From contig UQFH01000001.1 of assembly GCA_900540185.1 (NCBI GenBank), forward strand, positions 62,001 to 126,000: a DNA stretch of 64,000 nt. Direction: 5' to 3'. Within the stretch, counting starts at the first letter, position 1. Each line of letters begins with the position of its first letter. This DNA comes from an uncultured Eubacteriales bacterium (lineage in GTDB: Bacteria > Bacillota > Clostridia > Tissierellales > Peptoniphilaceae). Shown piece after piece: positions 53,102 to 61,635 of the stretch. The notes under the pieces were generated by a model, which was given only the letters and a program-made list of their open reading frames with translations, was not told the DNA's origin and ran no database searches. Both the position numbers and the translations under genes were made by a program.

Positions 53102-53669
53102 ATTTCTTGACGATTTAAAACTTTCATTAAAGAGCTCCGGCGTAAAAGACGTTGCCGCAAATGAAATTACTCGTGTTTACGACGAGTATTTTCTCGAAGC
53201 GGAACGACTCGGCAAAACTTATGACGAAACAAGAGGTTCGATAGAAAATCTAAACTCCATAGTTTCAACATTTGCGCCTAAAAAAGTCAGAGAATACAAG
53301 GAAGTCGGCGACACAGTTATTAAAGAAAAAAGAAGCCTTGGCGTAATCACACTTTATGCAGTCCTATTTTTCTTTTTGAATATTTTTTTAGTTCCTGCAC
53401 TCATTGCAATGTTTGGAGGAATTGTATGTATCGCACTTTTACCGCTCACATTTATTTTGGCGGCACTTGGCGTGCTTCTATACGGAAATGCTTATGTTAA
53501 CGGTCACCTCATTATGATGAATCCGCTAACAAGATGGACACTACCAATTGGAGTTATAGGCCTTTCGATTTTATGTTTCGTATTGGCATTTTTCCTTTTC
53601 AAATGGTTCTTCCAACTTATCGCATGCATATTCAGCTGGCAAGCAAAATTCTTAAGGAGGTATAAGTAA
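53091..53669 (+). CDS. DUF1700-like membrane protein
   Basis: This 192-residue protein has a soluble N-terminal helical domain (about 1-80; MKSKFLDDLKLSLKSSGVKD, then RVYDEYFLEAERLGKTYDET). About four membrane helices follow (about 86-140 and 150-180). This layout and the acidic, Lys-rich first helix resemble DUF1700 proteins encoded after PadR-type regulators. ATG 53091 follows AAAGGAGG; the longer frame would start inside the wHTH gene. Function unknown; anti-regulator or membrane stress roles are guesses. Confidence 0.7.
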   Translation: MKSKFLDDLKLSLKSSGVKDVAANEITRVYDEYFLEAERLGKTYDETRGSIENLNSIVSTFAPKKVREYKEVGDTVIKEKRSLGVITLYAVLFFFLNIFLVPALIAMFGGIVCIALLPLTFILAALGVLLYGNAYVNGHLIMMNPLTRWTLPIGVIGLSILCFVLAFFLFKWFFQLIACIFSWQAKFLRRYK

Positions 53670-53914
53670 TGAAAAAATTTCTTTTGATTTTCACAGCTAT
53701 AACTCTACTGTTTCTTGTGATTGGCGCCGTTTCATTTGGCGTTAATGACAGAGACAAATTCACACAAGCAATCAATTCCGAATATGGTGATGAACACGAA
53801 ACTATTTGGAAATATCCGATCTATGATCGCATTTATGAATTTAATAACTATTTAAATGAAATAAATTCACAACTGCATGAAATAAAAGATAATATAAGCG
53901 AAAGCTTCAGATAA
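53669..53914 (+). CDS. Small membrane-anchored protein, unknown function
   Basis: This 81-residue protein has an N-terminal hydrophobic helix (about 4-25, MKKFLLIFTAITLLFLVIGA) with no lipobox. It could be a signal anchor or signal peptide. The polar remainder has a helical tail, NYLNEINSQLHEIKDNI. It overlaps the DUF1700-like gene by one base and has AAGGAGG before its ATG. It closes the unit ahead of a strong terminator. No family is recognised. Confidence 0.65.
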   Translation: MKKFLLIFTAITLLFLVIGAVSFGVNDRDKFTQAINSEYGDEHETIWKYPIYDRIYEFNNYLNEINSQLHEIKDNISESFR

Positions 53915-53917
53915 CAC

Positions 53918-53949
53918 AAAAACCACGAATTCAAAAATCGTGGTTTTTT
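53918..53949. terminator. Terminator between the small-protein gene and the nucleoside kinase gene
   Basis: AAAAACCACGA pairs with TCGTGGTTTTTT with a 9-base loop. The A- and T-runs on either side allow termination in both directions of these convergent genes. Confidence 0.85.
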
Positions 53950-53960
53950 CTTGCAAAAAA

Positions 53961-55619
53961 TTATTCAAAAATGCTTCCGCCGATAAATTCTTTAATAAGT
54001 GAAGTGTTCGGAATCATCGAATCGTCTTCAATCGAAACAAAATATCTAAGCATGTCCATCAATCTGTTTGCTCTGACATAGTTTCTATCAGTCGACGGTA
54101 CTTTTTCAAGAAGCGCCATAGCGTGTTTTTTTAGAACTGCAATTTCATAAAAAAGACTTGTATTTATCATTATGTCCGCTTGTTCTTGGAAAGGAAATAC
54201 ATATTTGTCCTCTCCCCTTCTTACATTTTCCCACTCGTTTAACGACGTCGAAACGTCACGCCCTCTTGTTCTTACGTCTCTTACCATACGCCTTAAAAAT
54301 CTCACGTCAGTTGTCGAAAGTCTGTTCATCGAATCGATATTCATCGTCGTTAGCGCCGAAAGATAAAGTTTCAGCTTGTTTCTGTTCGGAACATCTTTTG
54401 ACAAAATAGGATTCAGCGCATGAATCCCTTCAATTATGATTATTCCGCTGCTTCCGAGCTCATGTTTTTCTCCCGTAAAAATCGGCTTGCCTTCGATAAA
54501 ATCAAAACTTCTCTTTTCTGTTTCTCCGCTTTCGATAAGTTTTATAATATCTTTATTCAGCGCCTCCATATCGACCGCTTCAATAGTTTCAAAATCGTAT
54601 GTGCCGTCCGGATTTTTAGGAGTCAGCTTTCTGTCCACAAAATAATCGTCAGTGGAAATCTCAATCGAATTTAAGCCATACATAGCAAGTGCAATTTTAA
54701 GTTTTTGTGCAAAAGTTGTCTTTCCGCTGCTTGAAGGCCCACTTATAAGAACAACTCTCTTTGCCGGGTCCTCTGCAATTTTTATCGCAATATCGCGTAT
54801 TCGCATATCAAGAAAGCTCTCCGAAACCAAAATCAAATCGCGACTCATGCCTTTTAAAATTTTTTCATTCAGTTCACCCACATAGTTGACGCCTATTATA
54901 TGTGCATCCTTTGTGTGGTCCTGAAAAGTTTTAGCAAGTTTTGCTTCCTCTTCTTCAGTATCAATCTCATACTGTTTGTCGCTCGACGGAAAACGAATCA
55001 AAAGTCCCGGATAGTAATACGAGAGTTCAAATTTTTCAATAAACTCCGTACTCGGAACAAGCACTCCTTCAAATTTTTCCTTAAATTCGTTCATCTTATA
55101 TATATTTACATCTTGAACATCGCTTGTTTCAAAAAGCTTGACTACGTCTTGTCTATTTATTTCTCTATAATAGTCCAAAGCTTTATTTGAATCCCATTTT
55201 TCCATATCTATTGCAATGTTTTTCTCGACAATTTCTCTCATTTTCTTTTCTATATTTTTTACTTCATCGATTGTGAAAGGCTCTTCGGAAGTCTTTTCCG
55301 TATAAATGGTGCTTCCGACATAGTGCTCAATCACAATATTCATGTCCGGATAAAGAGATTTTATCGCATAAGCATAAATCATTGAGAGACTTGTTGTGTA
55401 AATCCTAAGTCCGAGAGAATTTTCAATACCCAAAAGTGTTATCTCCTCGCCGGTCTTCGGTTTATAATTCAAACTTTCGAGTTCAGAATTTACCACTACA
55501 CCGAGAAAATTTTTGTAGTCTTCAAATTCTCGTTTGATTATTTCAAGTACTGTTTCTCCATCTTTATATTCTACTTCTATTTTTTTCGCATCGTGCGGCA
55601 TTTTAAATCTTATTTTCAT
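53961..55619 (-). CDS. Uridine kinase-like nucleoside kinase with N-terminal TGS and tRNA-synthetase SAD-like domains
   Basis: This 552-residue protein starts with a TGS-like domain (about 1-65). A segment related to the threonyl-tRNA synthetase second additional domain follows (about 70-230, with IEHYVGSTIYT and YYYPGLLIRFPSS). The C-terminus is a phosphoribulokinase/uridine kinase domain with P-loop SGPSSSGKTTFAQKL and ISTDDYFVDRKLTPK. This three-part protein is widespread in clostridia, but its substrate is not established. It is alone on the minus strand, with its own promoter. Confidence 0.9.
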   Translation of the reverse strand: MKIRFKMPHDAKKIEVEYKDGETVLEIIKREFEDYKNFLGVVVNSELESLNYKPKTGEEITLLGIENSLGLRIYTTSLSMIYAYAIKSLYPDMNIVIEHYVGSTIYTEKTSEEPFTIDEVKNIEKKMREIVEKNIAIDMEKWDSNKALDYYREINRQDVVKLFETSDVQDVNIYKMNEFKEKFEGVLVPSTEFIEKFELSYYYPGLLIRFPSSDKQYEIDTEEEEAKLAKTFQDHTKDAHIIGVNYVGELNEKILKGMSRDLILVSESFLDMRIRDIAIKIAEDPAKRVVLISGPSSSGKTTFAQKLKIALAMYGLNSIEISTDDYFVDRKLTPKNPDGTYDFETIEAVDMEALNKDIIKLIESGETEKRSFDFIEGKPIFTGEKHELGSSGIIIIEGIHALNPILSKDVPNRNKLKLYLSALTTMNIDSMNRLSTTDVRFLRRMVRDVRTRGRDVSTSLNEWENVRRGEDKYVFPFQEQADIMINTSLFYEIAVLKKHAMALLEKVPSTDRNYVRANRLMDMLRYFVSIEDDSMIPNTSLIKEFIGGSIFE

Positions 55620-55650
55620 ATCATCACCTTTTCTTTTTTAGTCTAATTTA

Positions 55651-55679
55651 TTTATACCCAATTCTATTCTTAACATCAA
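55651..55679 (-). promoter_or_regulatory. Promoter of the nucleoside kinase gene
   Basis: The minus strand has TTGATG (55674-55679) and TATAAA (55651-55656) with a 17-base spacer, 31 bases ahead of the start. Confidence 0.65.
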
Positions 55680-55716
55680 GGTCACGTAAATGTAATAAAA
55701 AAATGCATGTTTTTAA

Positions 55717-55745
55717 TTGATTAAAACAGTGCTATTTGATATAAT
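55717..55745 (+). promoter_or_regulatory. Promoter of the MacB-type ABC operon
   Basis: TTGATT (55717-55722) and TATAAT (55740-55745) are 17 bases apart, 20 bases before the TTG start of the ATPase gene. Confidence 0.7.
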
Positions 55746-55765
55746 GTAATCATGGAGGTGATAGA

Positions 55766-56527
55766 TTGCAACCATTAATACAGCTAAAAGACTTATCTAA
55801 AGTCTACAAAATGGGACAGGAAAAAATAGTTGCTTTGCGTCACGTCGATCTTGATATTTATAAGGGAGAATGCATTTGTCTTGTCGGACCTTCCGGCAGC
55901 GGTAAATCAACTCTTTTAAATATGTGTGCCGGACTTGAAAGGCCAACATCAGGAGAAATTTTAATAGGAAATATTCACATGGAAAATCTTACTGAAGAAC
56001 AAGCCACCAGATTCAGACAATTAAATGTCGGTTTTGTTTTTCAGGCGTACAATCTTATACCGACCTTTTCAGCAGTTGATAATGTCGGACTCGGTCTCGC
56101 CTTTAAGGGTGTCCCGAAAAAAAAGAGAACACAGATGGCTGAAAAGATTTTAAAAGAAGTAGGACTCGGTAAAAGACTCTATCACAAACCTTCCGAAATG
56201 AGCGGTGGTCAACAGCAAAGAGTAAGTATAGCGAGGGCTTTTGTGGATAGTCCTAAGATTATTTTTGCGGACGAGCCTACGGGAAATCTGGATTCAAAAA
56301 CTTCAATTGAGGTAATTGAACTTATGACCGACATGGTTAGAAGAAACAACAGCACTATGATTGTCGTCACACACGACATCGAAACTGCTGTATATTCTGA
56401 CAGAATTATACACTTTAGAGACGGCACAATTGAAAAAATCGATGTGCAAACGCCAAAGCCGCTTCCATCAGAGGAAGTAATAAGATCAAGATTCGATACA
56501 ATCGAAGAATTAAACAGCGAGATATAG
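55766..56527 (+). CDS. ABC transporter ATP-binding protein, MacB/LolD type
   Basis: This 253-residue ATPase has Walker A GPSGSGKST, Q-loop VFQAYNLIPTF, signature MSGGQQQRVSIARAF, Walker B IIFADEPTGNLD and switch VTHD. The start is TTG 55766, with GGAGGTG at good spacing; the only nearby ATG (55752) is in another frame, so TTG is well supported. A 25-residue C-terminal tail (KPLPSEEVIRSRFDTIEELN) is longer than in minimal LolD. It leads a three-gene unit with a repeat protein and a permease. The substrate is unknown. Confidence 0.9.
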   Translation: MQPLIQLKDLSKVYKMGQEKIVALRHVDLDIYKGECICLVGPSGSGKSTLLNMCAGLERPTSGEILIGNIHMENLTEEQATRFRQLNVGFVFQAYNLIPTFSAVDNVGLGLAFKGVPKKKRTQMAEKILKEVGLGKRLYHKPSEMSGGQQQRVSIARAFVDSPKIIFADEPTGNLDSKTSIEVIELMTDMVRRNNSTMIVVTHDIETAVYSDRIIHFRDGTIEKIDVQTPKPLPSEEVIRSRFDTIEELNSEI

Positions 56528-56546
56528 TTAATATTTGGAGGAAAAT

Positions 56547-58733
56547 ATGAGAAAAAACAAATTTATAATTTTACTTATATCATTTATGATGATATTTCAA
56601 ACCATAAGTGTTTTTGCTGACGAACCGACGGGAAAAACCGGTGACGGAGGAACAACAACACCGTCTACTCCCCCTTCACAGACAACAGCATCTACAATTA
56701 CACATATAAGCGCAAGCAGTACTGTAGTCGGAAAGCCGGGCGAAACAAAAGAAATTCGCGCATTTGTCGACTTCACATACCCACTTAATGAAGGTGGTTT
56801 TCCGATGCTTGGGCAATATTTCACAATAAGCGCAAATGCCGATACAAAAGGTAACAACAATATTTTTATGCTGAAGAGCTCGGACGAAAGAGTTCCGGGA
56901 AGATACTATAGAGGAAATACGCTCGGAGGTTCCGTTGATTTTCAATTCACTGTTCAAATTGCAAACAACGCGCAACCGGGAACATATCCTGTCGACATCA
57001 ATGTATATACAAGCGACGGACAAAGTAAAACTGTCACAACATATGTAAGAGTTGAATACGACCCAAAGCAAGCCTCGAGACTTATTTTATCCGACATAAG
57101 AGTTATCCCTCACAATACGGAAATCGAGCCGGGCGAAAAAGTCGTTGTTGGCTTCGGTATTGAAAACCCGACTGAAAATGAAATAAACAATGTTGAGGTA
57201 AAACTAGAAGGTATGAGCCCGGAAGGATTTACTCTCGAAAGAGATTTTAACGCCAAAAACTTTGACACAATTCTTCCGGGAGAAGAAAAGCGTATGAGCT
57301 TTATTCTTTCTGCGGGACCGAATGCAAAAGCCGGCAACCACGAATTTAAAGTTACTCTTTCATATTTCGACCCGCATATTGAAGGCGGTCAATCGAAAAG
57401 CGAAAAATCGTTTTTCTTGACTCTTAAAAAAGACCCTTCAAATGTTTCAAGTGTGGTTATAGAAAATCTTGTAACTCCGGCAAACACGCTTTATCCGGGC
57501 AAGTCTTCCACCCTTTCGTTTGACGTTACAAATAAGGGAAAGAAAGCAGCAAAGAGAGTTTTGATTAAAAGCCACGTTGAAGGAGACGGACTTGTAAATA
57601 AATCTATCAGCCAACAATTCATCGAGACACTCGCTCCGGGCGAAACACAAAGTTTCAGCTTCACTTATCTTGCAACACCTGCAAGTTCAACACAAAACTA
57701 TCCGATTACAATCAAAGTCGAATATAGAGACGAAGACCAAGTTGAAGGCGACCCGCTAACAACCGAGCAATACTCAGGCATATTCGTTTCAAATCCTAAG
57801 AAAGACAGCACCGGCGACGGCAAAGAAGATAAAATTTCAACGCCAAAAGTTATTATAAGAAAATACACTTTCAACCCAAAGCTTCCTGAAGCAGGAAAGG
57901 AATTTTCAATGGATTTGGAATTCCAAAACACATCTTCAACGAAGGTTGTTAAAAATATTAAAATTTCAATGAATTCACCGAAAGGTATGGATTCAAAAGA
58001 AACAGCCGGTTCAAACATCTTCACTCCTGTTGACAGTTCTAACACATTCTTTATCGACAAGATTATGCCGAACGGCGTTGTTCAAAAAACTATAAATCTT
58101 TACACGGTTCCGGATGCAACTGCAAAGACATACAACGTCACATGTTCGTTTGAATATGAAGACGGTTCAAACAACCAATTCAAAGCCGAAGAAGAAATCG
58201 GAATTCCGGTTGTTCAATCCTCAAGACTTGAAATCGGTGAAGTTCAAACAATGGAATCTTTCAACGTCGGAGAAGGCGCTCCCCTTTCCGTCACTTTCTA
58301 TAACACGGGAAAAGTTACGCTTTACAATATGATGGTCCGTTTTGAATCGGAAGATTTGGAAGCACAAAACTCGACTTATTATATCGGTAAATTTCTCGAA
58401 GGTTCTACCGAAAATTACGATATTCAAGTAAATGCAATGGAGCCGGGAGAGAAAAAGGGAAATATAATTTTCTCATACGAAGATTCAACGGGTAAAAAAC
58501 AGGAAGTTAAAAAAGAAGTAAAATATACTGTAAATGAAGCTCCGGCTTTTGACCCGAACGCTCCTGAAAATCAAATGCCTATTGAAGAGCCGGGAACAAA
58601 AGATAAGATTTTAAATATTTTAAAGAAATGGTATTTGTGGGTTGGACTTCTTGCTGTCGGCGGAATTACATTCTTTGTAGTAAAGAAATTAAAGAAGAAA
58701 AAAGAAACAAAGGATTTGACTTTAGATGTCTAA
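56547..58733 (+). CDS. Large surface protein with NEW3/CARDB-like Ig repeats and C-terminal membrane anchor (COG1361-like)
   Basis: This 728-residue protein has an N-terminal signal peptide (MRKNKFIILLISFMMIFQTISVFA) and a Thr/Pro/Gly linker. About five repeats of 100-130 residues with a PG(E/K)-x-beta pattern follow, for example EIEPGEKVVVGFGIENPTEN and LYPGKSSTLSFDVTNKGKKA. One C-terminal helix and a Lys-rich tail (WYLWVGLLAVGGITFFVV, then KKLKKKKE) complete it. This is the COG1361/NEW3 plan. ATG 56547 follows GGAGG; the in-frame upstream TTG is rejected. Lying between the ATPase and permease genes, it is probably an extracellular partner of the ABC system, like an adaptor. Confidence 0.8.
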   Translation: MRKNKFIILLISFMMIFQTISVFADEPTGKTGDGGTTTPSTPPSQTTASTITHISASSTVVGKPGETKEIRAFVDFTYPLNEGGFPMLGQYFTISANADTKGNNNIFMLKSSDERVPGRYYRGNTLGGSVDFQFTVQIANNAQPGTYPVDINVYTSDGQSKTVTTYVRVEYDPKQASRLILSDIRVIPHNTEIEPGEKVVVGFGIENPTENEINNVEVKLEGMSPEGFTLERDFNAKNFDTILPGEEKRMSFILSAGPNAKAGNHEFKVTLSYFDPHIEGGQSKSEKSFFLTLKKDPSNVSSVVIENLVTPANTLYPGKSSTLSFDVTNKGKKAAKRVLIKSHVEGDGLVNKSISQQFIETLAPGETQSFSFTYLATPASSTQNYPITIKVEYRDEDQVEGDPLTTEQYSGIFVSNPKKDSTGDGKEDKISTPKVIIRKYTFNPKLPEAGKEFSMDLEFQNTSSTKVVKNIKISMNSPKGMDSKETAGSNIFTPVDSSNTFFIDKIMPNGVVQKTINLYTVPDATAKTYNVTCSFEYEDGSNNQFKAEEEIGIPVVQSSRLEIGEVQTMESFNVGEGAPLSVTFYNTGKVTLYNMMVRFESEDLEAQNSTYYIGKFLEGSTENYDIQVNAMEPGEKKGNIIFSYEDSTGKKQEVKKEVKYTVNEAPAFDPNAPENQMPIEEPGTKDKILNILKKWYLWVGLLAVGGITFFVVKKLKKKKETKDLTLDV

Positions 58734-60108
58734 TTTAGATTTAATCAAGATGTCTCTTGGAAATCTTTGGCGCAGGAAACTGAGAACTCTTCTTACAGTC
58801 CTCGGCGTTATAATCGGCACTGCTTCAATTATAACAACACTCAGTCTGGGTTTCGGCATGAAGGAGCAAAACAATAAGCTCCTGGCCCAAATGGGACCGG
58901 TCGACGTTATAAGAGTTGTTTCCTACCCTATTTACGATCCTGAGACTCAGAAACAAAAAGATGCAAAGCCGCTTGATGACAATGCGGTAAAAGAACTTGA
59001 AGCAATCGAAAATGTGCAAGCGACAATTCCAACTTTGGAAGTTGACGGAGTCGATATTGCTTCGAAAAAGTATTCGAACTTTGCGCAAATCATAGGTGTC
59101 GACCCTGAAAAATATGCACTCTTAAATCCGGAAATGCAGTGGGGGCGTTTTCTGGAAAGCTCTGACGGAGAAGTTGCAGTATTCGGTGGAGGACTCAAAC
59201 GTTCATGGTATGATAGAAACGCTAGAGGCGGCAGAATGAACGACATGAGAGATCCAGACAAAACGATTGTCGACCTCGAAAAAGATCCGATTACTATGAA
59301 TATCGGTGAAAGCTATGATATGGACACCGAGCAAAGAAAATATGCAAAGACACACAAAATAAAAGTTGTCGGCGAGTTTCCGGAAGAGGATTGGGAAACT
59401 GCGTACAATGTTTATATTCCTATGGATTTTGCATTGAAACTGAAAAAAGAAATCAAACGAGAAAATGACAAGCAAAAAGCCGAAGAAACGTACGGCGGCA
59501 TGGGATATAGAGACAGAAACAGCACAAGCAAGTATTCCAGCATTATTGTCAAAGTCGACGATATTAAAAATATGAGAGCTGTAGATGAAAAGATTAAGGC
59601 GCTTGGATACAATGCGCAATCAAATCTTCAAGCAACAGATGCACTGAACAAAAATGTTGAAAGCACACAGAAAATCCTTGGCGGAATCGGCGCCGTCAGT
59701 CTTCTCGTTGCAGCAATCGGTATTGCAAACACAATGGTTATGAGTATCTACGAACGCATCAAGGAAATCGGCATTATGAAAGTTATAGGCGCAAATGTTT
59801 CAGACATTAAAAAAATGTTTTTGACGGAAGCTGCTTTTATCGGTCTTTTCGGAGGTGCCATGGGCATTGGCGTAAGCTATATAGCAAGTTCGATTATTAA
59901 TTATCTTTCAAAAAAAGGTAATCCTGACGAGATGGGCGGAATGATGGGAGGACTCCCTATGATGGGTGAAGGAAAAATTTCCATAATCCCAATTTGGCTG
60001 GTACTTGTTGCCCTTTTATTTGCGACTGTAGTCGGAGTTATAAGTGGATACTATCCGGCGCAAAAAGCAACTAAGCTCTCCCCTCTCGAAGCAATAAGAA
60101 CACAATAA
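58726..60108 (+). CDS. MacB-type ABC transporter permease
   Basis: This 460-residue permease has TM1 (about 18-40), a MacB-like extracellular domain (about 45-310), then three FtsX-domain helices (about 318-460) with EIGIMKVIGA as coupling segment. The TM3-TM4 loop contains an unusual Met/Gly-rich stretch, DEMGGMMGGLPMMGEG. It overlaps the surface-protein gene by 8 bases. With the ATPase it should form a MacB-like mechanotransmitter or exporter, with the surface protein in place of the usual MacA adaptor. The substrate is unknown. Confidence 0.88.
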   Translation: MSNLDLIKMSLGNLWRRKLRTLLTVLGVIIGTASIITTLSLGFGMKEQNNKLLAQMGPVDVIRVVSYPIYDPETQKQKDAKPLDDNAVKELEAIENVQATIPTLEVDGVDIASKKYSNFAQIIGVDPEKYALLNPEMQWGRFLESSDGEVAVFGGGLKRSWYDRNARGGRMNDMRDPDKTIVDLEKDPITMNIGESYDMDTEQRKYAKTHKIKVVGEFPEEDWETAYNVYIPMDFALKLKKEIKRENDKQKAEETYGGMGYRDRNSTSKYSSIIVKVDDIKNMRAVDEKIKALGYNAQSNLQATDALNKNVESTQKILGGIGAVSLLVAAIGIANTMVMSIYERIKEIGIMKVIGANVSDIKKMFLTEAAFIGLFGGAMGIGVSYIASSIINYLSKKGNPDEMGGMMGGLPMMGEGKISIIPIWLVLVALLFATVVGVISGYYPAQKATKLSPLEAIRTQ

Positions 60109-60137
60109 GAACACAATAAAATTAAATATAATCATTT

Positions 60138-60167
60138 AAAAGTTCCCTTTATCAAGGGAGCTTTTTT
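60138..60167 (+). terminator. Terminator of the MacB-type operon
   Basis: AAAAG-TCCCTT pairs with AAGGGA-CTTTT around TATC (one T-G contact), followed by six T. It lies 30 bases after the permease stop codon. Confidence 0.8.
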
Positions 60168-60183
60168 ATGTAAACCATAATAT

Positions 60184-60212
60184 TTGTAATCTATTCTATT
60201 TGATGATATAAT
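60184..60212 (+). promoter_or_regulatory. Promoter of the broken surface-protein gene
   Basis: TTGTAA (60184-60189) and TATAAT (60207-60212) have a 17-base spacer; GGAGG lies before ATG 60262. The intact promoter suggests recent loss of the gene or an assembly error. Confidence 0.6.
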
Positions 60213-60261
60213 TTAAAAAAGTTAATAATTTATTAACAAAATATTATATTCGGAGGAATTT

Positions 60262-61530
60262 ATGAAAAAGAAATTTTCATTGCTCCTGGCAATTCTCATG
60301 CTGGTTGCATTAATCCCAAAAACTTTCGCTCAAGGTGAAACTGTTGAAGCTAAGAAAGCAAATCAAAAAATGACCCTCGACGGTAAAGAAGTTGAAGCTC
60401 CGTTTTACAATATTAACGGTTCAAACTATATTAAGCTTCGCGATTTTGCTGTAATTTTAAATTAAACCGAAAAGAAATTCAACGTTTCATATGACAATGA
60501 AAAGAAAACTTTTATAATCGAAAGATCAAGATCATATGAGAAAATGGAAGGCGATCTCGAGGAAATTAAAAATGAAAAGAAAAAAGCTCTTCTCTCATAT
60601 AAAGACGTATATATAAATTATAATCCCAAAGGCTCCGAAATTTACGAAATCAAAGAAGCGAAAACTGCTTTGATAAACGGAAACAACTATCTTCAATTGA
60701 GAGATCTCGGTGAATTGGTTGGAATTTATGTAGACTACGACAAGGAAACAAGAACGATTAAGCTTTCAACTGATTATAAAGACGACACTTACGAAGGCTT
60801 CCTTAGAAAAACATTCACAGACGAAGAGGAAAAAGTATTCGCTTCAATCGAAAACTTCTATAATTCACTTGCAAAAAACAATAAAGACGGTATAAATAAA
60901 TTTATAAAGGAACGTATAAATCCAAATTCCACAGATGAAAACAGTGCTGAATTTGAAACTAATTTGAGAAATATATTAGGTTCGGTCGGCATTAATGATA
61001 TAAAAGAAGGATATAAGGTTGAAAAAGTTCTCGAAAACTATGACGACGGAAAAGGCTATATGGTTGCTTTTAACTACAGTGATTCATATGTTGCAATCGA
61101 GTATTTTTTTCCTGAAAATAAGGAATCAAACATAAAAATCGCTCTTTTAGGAAATAGCGGAAGTGATTATAGCAACGGTAGTTTGGACTCTTATTTCGAA
61201 TTTTTGAATTTAAATGAAGGATTGAAAATGGCAACTGTGTTCAGTCTACACGACAATTTTGTCAAAAAAGAATATGATGCAGCTTTTATTAATTACCAAA
61301 ATCTTGGTCTAAATGGTGATAAGGAAGAAATGATGAAATTCTTAAACGAAAAAGCTGTTGATCACGACATCTATCACCCGAACTACACATATAGAGTTAC
61401 TGAACATAGAATCTATTCAGGAAGAAGCGTATCATACAGATTTGATTATGGAACAGGAGATCAAGTTGAATTCACATATCTCCTCGGCTCTGTTCCAATT
61501 TTACAAGTTGTTCCAATTAAAGGGAATTAA
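60262..61530 (+). pseudogene. Secreted copper-amine-oxidase-N-like protein gene broken by one TAA
   Basis: A single reading frame of 422 codons is interrupted only by TAA at 60463-60465. It begins with a signal peptide (MKKKFSLLLAILMLVALIPKTFA). Two stalk-type domains follow, the first containing NYIKLRDFAVILN then TEKKFNVSYD after the stop, and the second NNYLQLRDLGELVGIYVDYD. The C-terminal 230 residues are of unknown fold. The stop falls at the usual G of the LNGT region. It could be a nonsense mutation, a sequencing error, or two products; the second half starts with ATG 60544 but no ribosome site. It has an intact promoter and terminator. Confidence 0.7.
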
Positions 61531-61534
61531 TAAT

Positions 61535-61567
61535 AAAAGGATGCAAATTTTGCAATTGCATCCTTTT
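61535..61567 (+). terminator. Terminator of the broken surface-protein gene
   Basis: AAAAGGATGCAA pairs perfectly with TTGCATCCTTTT (12 bp) around a 9-base loop, just after the stop codon. The 3' arm ends in four T. Confidence 0.8.
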
Positions 61568-61593
61568 ATATTTTATTAAATAATTTTTCAAAC

Positions 61594-61635
61594 AAAAATC
61601 TCTCCTTGGACAAATCCAAATGGAGAGATTTTTTA
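61594..61635. terminator. Terminator of degV
   Basis: AAAATCTCTCC pairs with GGAGAGATTTT around a loop that itself holds a TTGGA/TCCAA stem. T-runs lie on both sides, the minus-strand run serving degV. Confidence 0.8.

Noticed and set aside
60544..61530. Independent gene starting at ATG 60544
   Set aside because: It is in the same frame as 60262-60465 with only one TAA between, begins in the middle of a domain pair and lacks a ribosome site, so it is treated as part of a broken gene.
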